Shown piece by piece: positions 15,686 through 25,091 of a DNA stretch of 64,000 nt. The stretch lies in assembly GCA_965277535.1 (NCBI GenBank), contig OZ255825.1, positions 4,582,187-4,646,186 on the forward strand, read 5' to 3'. The notes under the pieces are model-generated. The model searched no databases. It had not been told where the DNA came from and was given only the letters and a program-made list of their open reading frames with translations. Numbering within the stretch: the stretch's first letter is position 1; the number at the start of each line of letters is the position of its first letter. The translations under genes were made by a program, and so were the position numbers. This DNA is from Ilyomonas sp965277535 (GTDB lineage Bacteria > Bacteroidota > Bacteroidia > Chitinophagales > Chitinophagaceae).

Positions 15686-17578
15686 TTACATCATCTCGCT
15701 TAACTCTAACCAGCGCATTTCTTTGGTTGAAATTTCGTTTGTAATGCTGCCAATGCGATTGCTCCAAGTACTGATTTGTTCGTACGAAGCATTGCTGTCG
15801 CTTAACTGCGATTCCAACTGTTGCTTTTCAGTTTCCAAATCGGCAATTTCTTTTTCCAGGAATTCAAACTCACGCCTTTCTTTGTAACCTATTTTTACCT
15901 TATTGTCCAAAGAAGTTTTTGGTTGCTGAATAATGACAGTTGGTTGCTTTTTGCTTGCTGATTCAGAAGTTTGTTTTTGCCCTTCTTTTGCTCTTTCGTC
16001 CAGGCGATATAGCGTATAGTTTCCGGGAAAATCAATTACTCTGCCATCGCCTTCAAACACAAACAAATGGTCAACCAAGCGATCCATAAAATACCGGTCG
16101 TGCGATACTATCAAAATGCAACCCTGGTAATCGCTTAAGAAATTTTCCAGCACACCTAACGTTGGCAAATCCAAATCGTTGGTAGGTTCGTCAAGAATTA
16201 AAAAATTGGGATTGCGAAATAAAATGGTAAGCAATTGCAACCGCTTTTTTTCGCCACCGCTTAATGAATTCAGATACGTGTATTGCTTCTCCGGCGGAAA
16301 CAGAAACAACTCTAAAAACTGCGCTGCGCTTAAGCTTCCGCCTTTTGCCAGCGGAAAACTTTCGGCAAATGTTTTTACATATTCAATCACTCGAAGGTTG
16401 TCTTTTATCTCCAAACCTTGTTGTGAAAAATTGCCAAAAATAACCGTATCGCCTATATTTATTTTGCCGCTATCCGCAGGCTCAATGCCTTGCAGAATAT
16501 TTAAGAACGTTGACTTTCCAACGCCGTTTTTACCAATGACACCAATGCGCTCACCTTTACTGAATGTGTAATCGAAGCCTTTTAAAATGGGATTATCGCC
16601 AAAGCTTTTATATACTTTTTTCATCTCCACAATCTTACCACCCAACCGGCTCATCTTTACCTGCAGTTGCATTTGCGTATCTTCAATCTTTTGTTTTGCC
16701 TGTTTTTCTACTTCGTAGAAATTATCTTGTCGCGACTTGCTTTTTGTGGTGCGGGCTTTGGGCTGTTTGCGCATCCATTCCAACTCTTTGCGATATTCAT
16801 TTTTAGCTTTGTCAATGCTTGCTGCTTCGCTTTCTATGCGCGCCGCTTTTCGTTCCAGGTAATTTTGATAATCGCCTTTGTAAACGTACATATTGCTGCG
16901 CTCAAGCTCCCAGATTTCGCTGGTAACGGCATCTAAAAAATAACGATCGTGCGTAACGAGCAGCAAGGTTATGTTTTCACCACTTAAATAATGCTCCAGC
17001 CATTCAATCATTTCCACATCCAAATGGTTGGTCGGCTCATCCATCATCAGCAGCGTGTGTTGGTGCTCAAAGCCAATGTCAATAAGGGTTGCAGCCAATG
17101 CCACACGCTTGCGCTGACCACCGCTTAACTCATTTACGTTTTGATGAAGATGATGAATATTGAGTTTGCCCATGATCTGTTTCACCTTCGATTCAAATTC
17201 CCACGCATTCAGTTCATCCATCATAGTAATGGCATCGGTAATAGCTGTTGCATCCTCGTTTTCTTCGGCTTCTTCATAAGCGCGGATGGCTTTCATTACC
17301 GGATGTGAAACGTGAAAAATATTTTCAATTACCGTTTTGTTTTCATCCAGTTTTGGGTCTTGTTCAAAAAGAGCAACGGTTACATCTTTGTGAATCCAAA
17401 GCTTGCCTTCATCGGGCGTTTCGCTGCCGGCGAGAATGCGTAGCAAAGTGCTTTTGCCAACGCCATTGCGGGCAACCAAAGCAATTTTATCACCTTCGTT
17501 AATGTGAAAAGAAATGTTGTTGAAAAGTGGTGTTATTCCAAAGCTCTTGGTGAGGTTTTCTGCTGATACATAATGCAT
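15686..17578 (-). CDS. ABC-F family ATPase (Uup-like)
   Basis: A soluble protein of 630 residues with two ABC domains and no membrane segment, acting on ribosomes or DNA rather than as a transporter. The first Walker A is ARNGVGKSTLL near residue 36 with signature ELSGGQRKRVALA near 152. The second is GKNGVGKSTFL near 350 with signature SLSGGEKKRLQLL near 445. The charged linker with repeated basic residues (about 235-300) is the ABC-F P-site region. The C-terminal 80 residues form a coiled coil (EFLEKEIADLETEKQQLESQ), as in Uup. Confidence 0.9.
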   Translation of the reverse strand: MHYVSAENLTKSFGITPLFNNISFHINEGDKIALVARNGVGKSTLLRILAGSETPDEGKLWIHKDVTVALFEQDPKLDENKTVIENIFHVSHPVMKAIRAYEEAEENEDATAITDAITMMDELNAWEFESKVKQIMGKLNIHHLHQNVNELSGGQRKRVALAATLIDIGFEHQHTLLMMDEPTNHLDVEMIEWLEHYLSGENITLLLVTHDRYFLDAVTSEIWELERSNMYVYKGDYQNYLERKAARIESEAASIDKAKNEYRKELEWMRKQPKARTTKSKSRQDNFYEVEKQAKQKIEDTQMQLQVKMSRLGGKIVEMKKVYKSFGDNPILKGFDYTFSKGERIGVIGKNGVGKSTFLNILQGIEPADSGKINIGDTVIFGNFSQQGLEIKDNLRVIEYVKTFAESFPLAKGGSLSAAQFLELFLFPPEKQYTYLNSLSGGEKKRLQLLTILFRNPNFLILDEPTNDLDLPTLGVLENFLSDYQGCILIVSHDRYFMDRLVDHLFVFEGDGRVIDFPGNYTLYRLDERAKEGQKQTSESASKKQPTVIIQQPKTSLDNKVKIGYKERREFEFLEKEIADLETEKQQLESQLSDSNASYEQISTWSNRIGSITNEISTKEMRWLELSEMM

Positions 17579-17758
17579 GGTGCAAAGATACGCGAGGTTG
17601 AAATAAGGGTGGAAGAGAAGAGCAGGTTTAACAGGAAAGGGTTCAACTGCAAAGGTGCAGCATCGCTACCTTGTATTGTCTTTTCGCTGTGTTACTTCGC
17701 TTCTTTGGGCCTTTGCGGTTGACATACCCGCTTTTGGAAATGCTCAATTATTGCCAAA

Positions 17759-17795
17759 GCGTACAAGAGTGCGACGCAACGATGTTTAACCGGAG
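17759..17795 (+). repeat. Dispersed repeat GCGTACAAGAGTGC / CGCAACGATGTTTA, copy A
   Basis: The 37 bases match the repeat at 23816-23871 (opposite strand) except that here only GA separates the two halves, whereas the other copy carries a 22-base palindrome at that point. The surrounding 17579-17868 spacer has no convincing gene. Confidence 0.6.
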
Positions 17796-17868
17796 CGATG
17801 CAGCCCGGTACATAAAACTGTATTTTGTATTTCCTGATAAAAAAAATGATGCAAAAACAAACTATCTT

Positions 17869-18210
17869 TTACTCGTTCATTTGTTTTGCCGTCATGGTGA
17901 TTACGATGTTTACTTTTTGCACCAGTTCAGGCAGTATGCTTAACTCTTTTTTCATTTTCGCATTGGCTTCTATAGTGCGGATGTCGTCTTTGATAGACAT
18001 GATTTTTAAAATGTCAATGCTCGATTTGAGTTTGTGCGCCAAAAAGCTAACTTGTGCCCAATCGCCTGAATGGCAGGCATTCAGCATCTTGTTGGCATCA
18101 GAAGGTGTGTGGTTGATAAAGGCATCTTTAATAACACGGATAAAGGCTTCATCGTCCTGGTGAATATCGTGCAAGCCGGATAAGTCGTAAAGTTTTTCAA
18201 AACTGTACAT
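17869..18210 (-). CDS. Histidine phosphotransfer (Hpt) domain protein
   Basis: A 113-residue helical Hpt protein that would relay phosphate from a histidine kinase to a response regulator. The phospho-accepting histidine is in the motif LAHKLKSSIDIL near residue 61. I start it at the ATG at 18210 (MYSFEKLYDLSGL); an upstream ATG at 18258 would overlap the preceding gene. It follows the NtrC-type regulator by 25 bases on the same strand, so the two probably form a phosphorelay. No kinase gene is in the window. Confidence 0.85.
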   Translation of the reverse strand: MYSFEKLYDLSGLHDIHQDDEAFIRVIKDAFINHTPSDANKMLNACHSGDWAQVSFLAHKLKSSIDILKIMSIKDDIRTIEANAKMKKELSILPELVQKVNIVITMTAKQMNE

Positions 18211-18235
18211 AGTATTGGATTTATTGGAATAATGG

Positions 18236-19612
18236 TTAATATACTTTTTCGGGTACATTCAGTTCTTTGTTTTTGATGAGACGGTAAATGGTTGATTTAC
18301 CTACATTCAATACCTGCGCCACTTTCAGCACATCAAACTCATATTTTTCAAGATAATCCTGTAACAATTGCAGTGTGTATTTCCGAAGCGTTAACGGCTC
18401 GCCTAATGCCGACATTGAGGAAGGCGTTGCTGCACTCATGCGCTGCATGTGCGTGAGTTCAATCTCTTCGCCATCGCTCATTACGCAGCTTAAATCTATA
18501 ATAGACTTCAATTCGCGGATGTTGCCTGGAAACTGGTAATTGAGCAATTGCTTTTTCGCATCGAGCGATAAATATTTTCGCGACAAATTGTTTTCATCGC
18601 AGAAGAGGTCAATAAAAAATTTTGCAATCAGAAGTATGTCGTTGTCTCTGTTCCGCAGGGGTGGAAGCTGAATGGGCAAGCCAAGCAAGCGGTAATATAA
18701 ATCTTCACGAAACGTTCCTTTTTTCACTTCGGCCATCAGGTTGCGATGCGTGGCAACAACGATGCGCACATCAACCGGAGTAATTTTATTGCTGCCTACT
18801 TTTGTAATTTCTTTTTCCTGCAGCACGCGCAGCAGCTTGGCTTGCAGGTTAATGTCCATCTCGCCAATTTCATCCAAAAACAAAGTGCCTTTGTTGGCTT
18901 CTTCAAACTTGCCAATGCGTTGTGTAACTGCGCCGGTAAACGCACCTTTTTCGTGTCCGAACAGTTCGCTTTCCATCAATTCAGAAGGAATTGCTGCAAT
19001 ATTTACGGGAACAAACGGCTTGCCTTTTCGTGGTGAATTGTAATGGATGGCTTTTGCCACCAAATCTTTACCTGTGCCGGTTTCGCCGGTAACAGAAACA
19101 GTGATATTGGTTTGCGCTGCTTTTTCAATCATGCCAAACACCTGCTTCATAGGTGCGCTATTGCCAATAATGGCTTTTTGAAAATCGTATTTTTTGGTTA
19201 CTTCTTTTTGAAGCGTTGCAATTTCTTTTTTGAGTAAAGATTTTTCTTTACAATTTTTTACTGCAATCCAAAGCCTGTCCTGCGTATCAGCATCTTTTAC
19301 AATGTAATCATCAGCCCCTTTTTTCAGCAAATCAATGGCTGTTTTAATGTCTTGTTGCGCCGAAACAATGATTACACGCGTATCGGGTAGCGTTTCCTTT
19401 ATTTGTTTGAGCATTCCATCGGCAGTACCGTCGGGCAGAGAATAATCAAGCGTTACTAAATCAGGCTTTTCATACAACGATTTTAGAAACGAAGCTGCTG
19501 TTGAAAACGACTTTACTTCATGCTCGGGGTTCAAACTCAAAAAATGAGACAACACCGAATTATAAAGCCTGTCATCTTCGAGGATATGTATTAAAAAATT
19601 TTTGTCCTTCAT
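18236..19612 (-). CDS. Sigma-54-dependent response regulator, NtrC type
   Basis: A 458-residue activator with three domains: a receiver (residues 1-120, phospho-aspartate in VTLDYSLPDG), an AAA+ domain (about 145-375) and a Fis-type helix-turn-helix at the C-terminus (EFDVLKVAQVLNVGKSTIYR). The AAA+ domain has Walker A GETGTGKD, the sigma-54 contact loop GAFTGA, and Walker B TLFLDEIGEM. It therefore activates sigma-54 promoters after phosphorylation. It is cotranscribed with the Hpt gene. Its target genes are unknown. Confidence 0.93.
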   Translation of the reverse strand: MKDKNFLIHILEDDRLYNSVLSHFLSLNPEHEVKSFSTAASFLKSLYEKPDLVTLDYSLPDGTADGMLKQIKETLPDTRVIIVSAQQDIKTAIDLLKKGADDYIVKDADTQDRLWIAVKNCKEKSLLKKEIATLQKEVTKKYDFQKAIIGNSAPMKQVFGMIEKAAQTNITVSVTGETGTGKDLVAKAIHYNSPRKGKPFVPVNIAAIPSELMESELFGHEKGAFTGAVTQRIGKFEEANKGTLFLDEIGEMDINLQAKLLRVLQEKEITKVGSNKITPVDVRIVVATHRNLMAEVKKGTFREDLYYRLLGLPIQLPPLRNRDNDILLIAKFFIDLFCDENNLSRKYLSLDAKKQLLNYQFPGNIRELKSIIDLSCVMSDGEEIELTHMQRMSAATPSSMSALGEPLTLRKYTLQLLQDYLEKYEFDVLKVAQVLNVGKSTIYRLIKNKELNVPEKVY

Positions 19613-19730
19613 AAGATATTGGTACTGTGATTGGAGGCATAAATGTCGGACTAAATTTTCAATATGGGAAAATTTGATGGATTAAACCTCGTTTAAAAAA
19701 AAATGAAAAAAAGATAAAGGGGCAGTAAGC

Positions 19731-19830
19731 GCAAGCTATTAGCTGCAAGCGGTAAGCAAAAAAAACAACGTTTAAGCGTTACAACATGCAATTGTAACTT
19801 TTCACTTGTAGCTTGCAGCTATTAGCTTGC
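19731..19830. repeat. Intergenic inverted repeat of the GCAAGCTATTAGCTGC word type
   Basis: The left arm at 19731-19750 and the right arm at 19811-19830 are complementary with one central mismatch. The arms are themselves built from variations on AGCTTGCAGCTATTAGC. It sits between divergent genes, and a related hairpin occurs at 56130-56213. Confidence 0.65.
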
Positions 19831-19868
19831 CACTTGTTTTGGTAATATTGTTGCTATACAAGCCTACT

Positions 19869-20780
19869 ATGTTTGGCGTAACCATTTTGGGCAACAACTC
19901 AGCGTTGCCGGCGTACAACCGGCATCCTACATCGCAGGTTGTAACCCTGAACGACAGGTTGTTTTTACTCGATTGCGGAGAAGGCACACAAATGCAAATG
20001 AACCGCTATAAGGTTCGTAAAAGCCGCATCCAGCATATTTTTATCTCGCATCTTCATGGCGACCATTATTTTGGTTTGGCGGGCTTGCTTACGACGTACA
20101 GTTTAAGCGACAGAAAAGCGCCTCTTCACTTGTTTGCACCGCCCGATTTGGAAACGATAATAAAGTTGCAGGTAATGGCGTCCGACAGTGAGCTACCGTT
20201 TCCCTTTTATTTTCATCCTTTGGAAACAGAAGGCATTTTGGTTGATGAGCCACAGTTCTTAATCAGTTGTTTTCATGTTGTTCATGGCATCGAAACCTGG
20301 GGTTTTGTAATCAGAGAAAAACGAAAGCGGAGAAAGATCAATGGTGAAAAAATAAAACAGTATCCTATTATTCCAACTTCATTTTACGAACGGTTGCAAC
20401 AAGGCGAAGATTTTGTTTTGCAAGATAATTCGATTATAAAAAATGAAGAGGTTACGGTTGCCAACACGTTGCCTAAAAGTTATGTGTATTGCGCAGATAC
20501 TTCTTACTCGCCCAATATGGTAAAGCATTTTAAAAGTGCAACGATGGTTTATCATGAATCCACCTATTTAAAAGACCAGGAAGATCGGGCTGGAAGCCGC
20601 AACCATTCTACCGCACAACAAGCTGCCCTGATTGCAAAAGACGCGGGTGTTCAAAAGTTATTGATCGGTCACTTTAGCAGCCAATACGATAACGACAAAT
20701 TGTTTTTGTTTGAAGAAGAAGCAAAACAAATATTCCCTAATGTACAACTTGCTTTGGAAGGAGCCACGTATGAGATTTAG
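19869..20780 (+). CDS. rnz: Ribonuclease Z
   Basis: A metallo-beta-lactamase-fold endonuclease of 303 residues that processes tRNA 3' ends. The zinc-binding motif is HLHGDHYFGLAG near residue 60. Further ligands are in CFHVVHG, YCADTSYSPN and GHFSSQY. I choose the ATG at 19869 (MFGVTILGNNSA) over the upstream TTG, because RNase Z proteins start just before the conserved LGNNSALP segment. It is divergent from the NtrC-type gene. Confidence 0.93.
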   Translation: MFGVTILGNNSALPAYNRHPTSQVVTLNDRLFLLDCGEGTQMQMNRYKVRKSRIQHIFISHLHGDHYFGLAGLLTTYSLSDRKAPLHLFAPPDLETIIKLQVMASDSELPFPFYFHPLETEGILVDEPQFLISCFHVVHGIETWGFVIREKRKRRKINGEKIKQYPIIPTSFYERLQQGEDFVLQDNSIIKNEEVTVANTLPKSYVYCADTSYSPNMVKHFKSATMVYHESTYLKDQEDRAGSRNHSTAQQAALIAKDAGVQKLLIGHFSSQYDNDKLFLFEEEAKQIFPNVQLALEGATYEI

Positions 20781-20871
20781 GATTTGTGATTTCGGATTTA
20801 AGATTTAATATCAATCTTATGCTGTAACAAATAACATCAAATTATAGATCCAAAATCATAATTCAAAAATC
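20781..20871. repeat. Imperfect inverted repeat between convergent rnz and dapA
   Basis: The left half is built from GGATTTGTGATTTCGGATTT-like words and the right half from their complements (CCAAAATCATAATTC). It probably acts as a two-way terminator. Confidence 0.5.
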
Positions 20872-21759
20872 TTACATACTCCTCAGGTATTCTTTCACCT
20901 TTTTATGCACCGCTTCGCTTAGCGGAACCAACGGCAAACGAAGATAATTTTGTATCAAACCCTGCTCGCTTAAAAATGCTTTCACACCGGCAGGATTGTT
21001 TTCGATAAACAATAACGTATAAACTTCCAGCAAACCATCATTCAGGCTTTTTGCGGTTTTAAAATCAAATGCCAAACCAGCCCGCACCATATCTGAAAAT
21101 TGTTTCGGAAAGCAATTGGCAGCTACGCTGATTACACCGTCAATGCCACATGCTAATTGAGGCAAAACCAAATCATCATCACCGCTTAACACCAAAAAAT
21201 GATCAGGACGTTTGTGTAATATTTTCATGATTTGAACCATGTGGTTGGCTGCTTCTTTAATGCCACCAATGTTTTCAACTTCATTCGCTAACCGAAGCGT
21301 AGTTTCAGCTTCCATATTTTTGCCGGTTCTTCCAGGCACATTATACAATACAATAGGTTTCGGAGATGCAGCGGCCAAGGCTTTGTAATGTTGAAAAATG
21401 CCTTCCTGCGAGGGCTTACTATAATAAGGAGCTGCACTTAAAACCGCTGTTGCTTTTTCTAATGGGAAGGTTTGCAAATCGTTTATTAAATCGCGCGTGT
21501 TGTTGCCACCAATGCCTACCACAACCGGTACACGACCATTCACTTTTTCAAAAGTAAAATGGATAATGTCTTTCTTTTCTTCTTTGGAAAGCGTTGGCGT
21601 TTCGCCGGTAGTGCCCATCGTTACCACATATTCAACACCGTTTTCAATTACAGAATTGATTACTTTTTCAAGAGCCGGAAAATCTATTTTTTCATCAGCC
21701 GTAAAAGGTGTAACCACTGCAACGCCGGTTCCCCGCAAAGTGGTTCGGATGTCAGCCAT
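20872..21759 (-). CDS. dapA: 4-hydroxy-tetrahydrodipicolinate synthase
   Basis: This enzyme condenses pyruvate with aspartate semialdehyde in the lysine and peptidoglycan diaminopimelate pathway. The 295-residue length fits the family. The catalytic tyrosine is in LYNVPGRTGKNM near residue 137 and the Schiff-base lysine in GGIKEAANH near 165. The substrate loop GTTGETPTLS is present near 48. I start at the ATG at 21759 (MADIRTTLRG); an ATG three codons upstream is an alternative. It is a single gene ending close to the convergent rnz. Confidence 0.95.
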   Translation of the reverse strand: MADIRTTLRGTGVAVVTPFTADEKIDFPALEKVINSVIENGVEYVVTMGTTGETPTLSKEEKKDIIHFTFEKVNGRVPVVVGIGGNNTRDLINDLQTFPLEKATAVLSAAPYYSKPSQEGIFQHYKALAAASPKPIVLYNVPGRTGKNMEAETTLRLANEVENIGGIKEAANHMVQIMKILHKRPDHFLVLSGDDDLVLPQLACGIDGVISVAANCFPKQFSDMVRAGLAFDFKTAKSLNDGLLEVYTLLFIENNPAGVKAFLSEQGLIQNYLRLPLVPLSEAVHKKVKEYLRSM

Positions 21760-22005
21760 ATCAAACATATTTTGAGGTGCAGAATTACGAAATTTTACGG
21801 CGATGGAAGCAGCTTTTGTTTGAATAATTGGGGCAAAACCAAACATCACCCAAAATGGCTCGTGCATTGCTTGTGTAATCTCAGCAGTTTAGTTACATCT
21901 TACCCTTTCGTTATAAAAGCTTGTTTTTACAATACCGGTTTAACAACTTTTTGGTAACACAACATCACAATTATGCGTTCCTCTTTTAACTTTAAAAAAC
22001 CTCTT

Positions 22006-22485
22006 ATGAAGATCATTTTTGTATCCTTTTGTATGCTGTTTTGTTTTTGCCGTGTTTTTGCACAAACTGGTAATCAGACTGCAACTTATGACCGTGCTAT
22101 CGGTATAAAATTTCCCGGCGGCTTTGCTGTTTCTTACAAACAATTTTTAAAAGAGAATCAAAACGTAGAAGCCGAAGCTATGTTTATCAACAATGGTTTC
22201 AGAGTTGTTGGTTTGTATGAGTGGAATTGGGACATTCAGGGTATTGATGGATTGCGATGGTATGTTGGGCCTGGCGCTCACATTGGTTTTTGGAACAATA
22301 ATTACAGTAAAAAAAGCAACAACAGTAATGCAGGTGTTGGCATTGACGGCGTGATTGGCCTGGATTATAAATTTTCAGATTTACCTATCAACATAAGTCT
22401 CGATTGGCAACCATCCGTTGACGTAATTGGTTCAACCGGAACAGCACTTGGTTACGGTGGCATTGGCGTGAGATATACGTTTTAA
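22006..22485 (+). CDS. Secreted hypothetical protein, likely small outer-membrane beta-barrel
   Basis: A 159-residue protein with a signal peptide (MKIIFVSFCMLFCFCRVFAQ). The mature part is rich in alternating aromatic and glycine strands (WYVGPGAHIGFW, GVGIDGVIGLDYKF) and ends in a beta-barrel-type C-terminal strand, GGIGVRYTF. This suggests eight or so strands and an outer-membrane location. The start at 22006 is chosen because the upstream ATG at 21973 adds a charged stretch before the signal peptide. No specific function can be given. Confidence 0.7.
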   Translation: MKIIFVSFCMLFCFCRVFAQTGNQTATYDRAIGIKFPGGFAVSYKQFLKENQNVEAEAMFINNGFRVVGLYEWNWDIQGIDGLRWYVGPGAHIGFWNNNYSKKSNNSNAGVGIDGVIGLDYKFSDLPINISLDWQPSVDVIGSTGTALGYGGIGVRYTF

Positions 22486-22620
22486 GTTTCAAGATACAAG
22501 AATCAATCTTTAAGGTGAACAGCTACCTGCTCACTTCTTGAAACTTAATTCTTGTTTCTTGTCTCTTGAACCTTGTTCGTTGTTCCTTGTTTCTTGAATC
22601 TTGTTCCTTGCTATCTTGCG
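22486..22620. repeat. Word-like repeat built from CTTGTTTCTTGAATCTTG variants
   Basis: The left part reads GTTTCAAGATACAAGAATC. It is followed by many variations of CTTGTTTCTTG (22540-22615) that are roughly complementary to it. It lies immediately before surE and could form a long imperfect hairpin. Confidence 0.55.
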
Positions 22621-22623
22621 CTC

Positions 22624-23433
22624 ATGGTTAAGAAGGCAAAAAAAAGGGCAAAACCAAAAGCGAAGGGAGACGAAAAAATTATTCTGATTACGAATGACGA
22701 CGGCATTACATCGCCGGGCATTGCAGCGTTGGTGGAAGCAGTAAAAGGTTTGGGAAGGGTAGTAGTGGTGGCACCGGATAAGCCGCAAAGCGGAATGGGA
22801 CATGCCATTACCATTGGCTTCCCCCTGCGAATGGTAAAAGTAAAATTGTTTGACAATGTAGAATCCTGGAGTTGCAGCGGAACGCCGGTGGATTGTGTGA
22901 AACTTGCGGTTGACAAAGTGCTGCATCGCAAGCCTGATATGTGTTTGAGCGGCATCAACCACGGCGCTAATCATTCTATCAACGTCATTTATTCGGGCAC
23001 TATGTCGGCGGCACTGGAAGCTTCTATCGAAGGCATTGCCAGCATTGGTTTTAGCTTACTCGATTACAGTTTGGAAGCCGATTTCACTGCAGCCAAATGG
23101 TATGCAAAGCATTTGGTTGAACAAATTATAGGAAAGATAATTGACAAGCATTTGTGCCTGAATGTAAATATTCCGGCAGCACCGCTGGAGTTATTAAAAG
23201 GTTTGAAAGTGTGCCGGCAAGCCTATGCGAAATATGAAGAAGAATTTGCCGAGCGTAAAGATCCGAGCGGCAAAAATTATTACTGGCTTACCGGCAAATT
23301 TATGAACTTTGATACCGGCACCGATACCGATGTTTGGGCTTTGGAAAACAATTTTATCAGCGTGGTTCCGGTTCAGTTCGACCTTACGAATTATGAATTG
23401 AAAAAAAGACTTGAAAAAAATCTTGTACCTTGA
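22624..23433 (+). CDS. surE: 5'-nucleotidase SurE
   Basis: A 269-residue stationary-phase survival phosphatase that removes phosphate from nucleoside monophosphates. The metal site is in ILITNDDGITSPGI near residue 22, and other conserved parts are PDKPQSGMGHAIT, SCSGTPVDCVK and LSGINHGANHSINVIYSGT. The ATG at 22624 gives a lysine-rich N-terminal extension (MVKKAKKRAKPKAKGD) before the Rossmann-like core. The next gene starts within its stop codon region, so the two are coupled. Confidence 0.95.
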   Translation: MVKKAKKRAKPKAKGDEKIILITNDDGITSPGIAALVEAVKGLGRVVVVAPDKPQSGMGHAITIGFPLRMVKVKLFDNVESWSCSGTPVDCVKLAVDKVLHRKPDMCLSGINHGANHSINVIYSGTMSAALEASIEGIASIGFSLLDYSLEADFTAAKWYAKHLVEQIIGKIIDKHLCLNVNIPAAPLELLKGLKVCRQAYAKYEEEFAERKDPSGKNYYWLTGKFMNFDTGTDTDVWALENNFISVVPVQFDLTNYELKKRLEKNLVP

Positions 23434-23732
23434 TACTGCAAAAAGATAACCTTCGTTTGGGCTTGGTTTTAGGCGTTATTGCACCCCTGTTTGGTATGCT
23501 CACATACTATCTTTGGAAGTTTTACCCAACTTTTTCTATTGCCGATTTTTTCCACGTTCTGGGTATGCAAAAAGCATTAATTACTGCACTCATTTCATTT
23601 TCTTTGTTTGCCAACGCTGTTATTTTCACACTGTACATCAACACGCGCCGCGACCGTACAGCCCGGGGCATTTTTATAATTACCTGTGTTTATGCCATTG
23701 CAGCTATTATTTTAAAACTGTTTTTGCGATAG
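23430..23732 (+). CDS. Small membrane protein coupled to surE
   Basis: A 100-residue protein with three hydrophobic segments (about residues 10-30, 47-68 and 80-98). The start is a TTG overlapping the surE stop codon by four bases; no ATG is near. I do not recognise the family. The tight coupling suggests the gene is real and coexpressed with surE. It has no signal peptide or motif. Confidence 0.6.
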   Translation: MILQKDNLRLGLVLGVIAPLFGMLTYYLWKFYPTFSIADFFHVLGMQKALITALISFSLFANAVIFTLYINTRRDRTARGIFIITCVYAIAAIILKLFLR

Positions 23733-23815
23733 CGCATTTCAATCAATCGCTACACTCATTGCACATTATACGCAGGTATTTCGAGGTTTATTTTTATGTT
23801 ACGAGCTTTTGTAAC

Positions 23816-23893
23816 TCCGGGTAAACATCGTTGCGCCTGCCTGCTGGTAGGCAGGTTGCACTCTTGTACGCCCGCCTACCGGCAGGCAGGTTC
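23816..23893 (-). repeat. Nested repeats: palindrome inside a GTACAAGAGTGC repeat
   Basis: Read on the minus strand, GCGTACAAGAGTGC is followed by a 22-base segment containing CCTGCCTACCAGCAGGCAGG and then CGCAACGATGTTTA. Copy A at 17759 lacks the palindrome. A second palindrome, CGCCTACCGGCAGGCAGG, abuts at 23873-23890. The rest of the 23733-24068 spacer holds no gene that I can support. Confidence 0.65.
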
Positions 23894-24068
23894 TGAAAAG
23901 GCTTTAGCTTTTTAAGCGAGTGCTATGTATCAATTGTAAAGGCTTAGAGTTTGAAGCCTAATTATACCGCCTTATTTTCTTTTATTTTAAAAGCACAGTT
24001 TTTCCACACATTCCTTCTTGTACTTCTCTGCTTGTACAGAAGCGTTCGTATGAGGTATATTTGCCCTG

Positions 24069-25088
24069 ATGGGATACGTAAGCGCATTCACCACCGTTTG
24101 GAAAGAAATCAAACAACAAAAACGGTTCAATCAAACGTTTTTACTTCCCTATTTAACGGAATTAGAAACGAAGTACAATGGGCGTTTCGCGCCCGAACAA
24201 CGAGATAAAATTGTATATTATTATGGTTTGTTTATCACTTCATTTTTATGCAGCAGCTATAAGCGTTTGTATGGCAAAACACTCACAGAAGAAGAACGAA
24301 AGCGAGCCACATTGTTCGGTATTTTAACGCCGGTGGGCGATGATTTATTTGATGTTGGAAAGCTGGATGCGAAAACCATTTACAATCTCACTTTTCAGCC
24401 TGAAAGTATTGCTGCCACTACATTTGAAGAAAATGTTGCCAAAGAAATTCAAACCTATTTATTAGACACGGTTCCTCATTTGGATGAATACATGCAAGCT
24501 TCTGCGGATGTGCTTTCCATCCAGGCAGAAACGGCAAAGCAAACGGATAAAAATATTGACGCCACTGAACTCCGGCGCATTACTTATACCAAAGGCGCAG
24601 TCTCGGTTGTTATTTATCATCAATGTTTAAATGCAGTAGCATCTGAAGCAATGTTGGACGTTTTGTTTTATGTTGGTAGCTTGTACCAGTTAGGTAATGA
24701 TTTGTTCGATTTGTATAAAGATGTTCGCGATAACATTTTCACCCTGGTAAACACCTGCGCCAATTTTAAATTGTTCAAGCAACATTTTTTAGACAGGGTT
24801 CGCACGCAAAATGAAAAAATTATGCAGTTGCCTTACGATGAAGAACTAAAAAAGGATTTTTGCATTGTGATGAACACCATCAATGCAAGAAGCATGGTTG
24901 CCATCAATCAGTTTATCAGAACGCAAAAGAAAACGGTGCAGCAGGTGAATTGGTGGAAGCTGTCCCGCAAAGCCATGATTGTTGATATGGAACAGCCGCT
25001 GAACTTCATTGAATGGTTGTATTACATTTACAAATTGCCACGTATGTTTCATTCTTCTTCTCCGAAACCAAAGAAATATAAACTGTGA
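24069..25088 (+). CDS. Class I isoprenoid-enzyme-like protein
   Basis: A 339-residue all-helical soluble protein without signal peptide. Residues 91-95 are DDLFD, a DDxxD motif preceded by TPVG. Residues 210-218 are NDLFDLYKD, matching the spacing of the second metal motif of class I terpene synthases (NDxxSxxxE) with aspartates at the third and fourth positions. The gap of about 119 residues between the motifs fits the class I fold, and a lysine-glycine pair (TYTKGAVSV) lies between them. I infer a prenyl diphosphate-using enzyme or a relative. The next gene starts three bases after its stop. It could have lost catalysis. Confidence 0.6.
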   Translation: MGYVSAFTTVWKEIKQQKRFNQTFLLPYLTELETKYNGRFAPEQRDKIVYYYGLFITSFLCSSYKRLYGKTLTEEERKRATLFGILTPVGDDLFDVGKLDAKTIYNLTFQPESIAATTFEENVAKEIQTYLLDTVPHLDEYMQASADVLSIQAETAKQTDKNIDATELRRITYTKGAVSVVIYHQCLNAVASEAMLDVLFYVGSLYQLGNDLFDLYKDVRDNIFTLVNTCANFKLFKQHFLDRVRTQNEKIMQLPYDEELKKDFCIVMNTINARSMVAINQFIRTQKKTVQQVNWWKLSRKAMIVDMEQPLNFIEWLYYIYKLPRMFHSSSPKPKKYKL

Positions 25089-25091
25089 TTG

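Noticed and set aside
17641..17943. Plus-strand open frames between the ABC-F and Hpt genes
   Set aside because: They overlap a dispersed repeat and the antisense strand of the Hpt gene and have no coding character.
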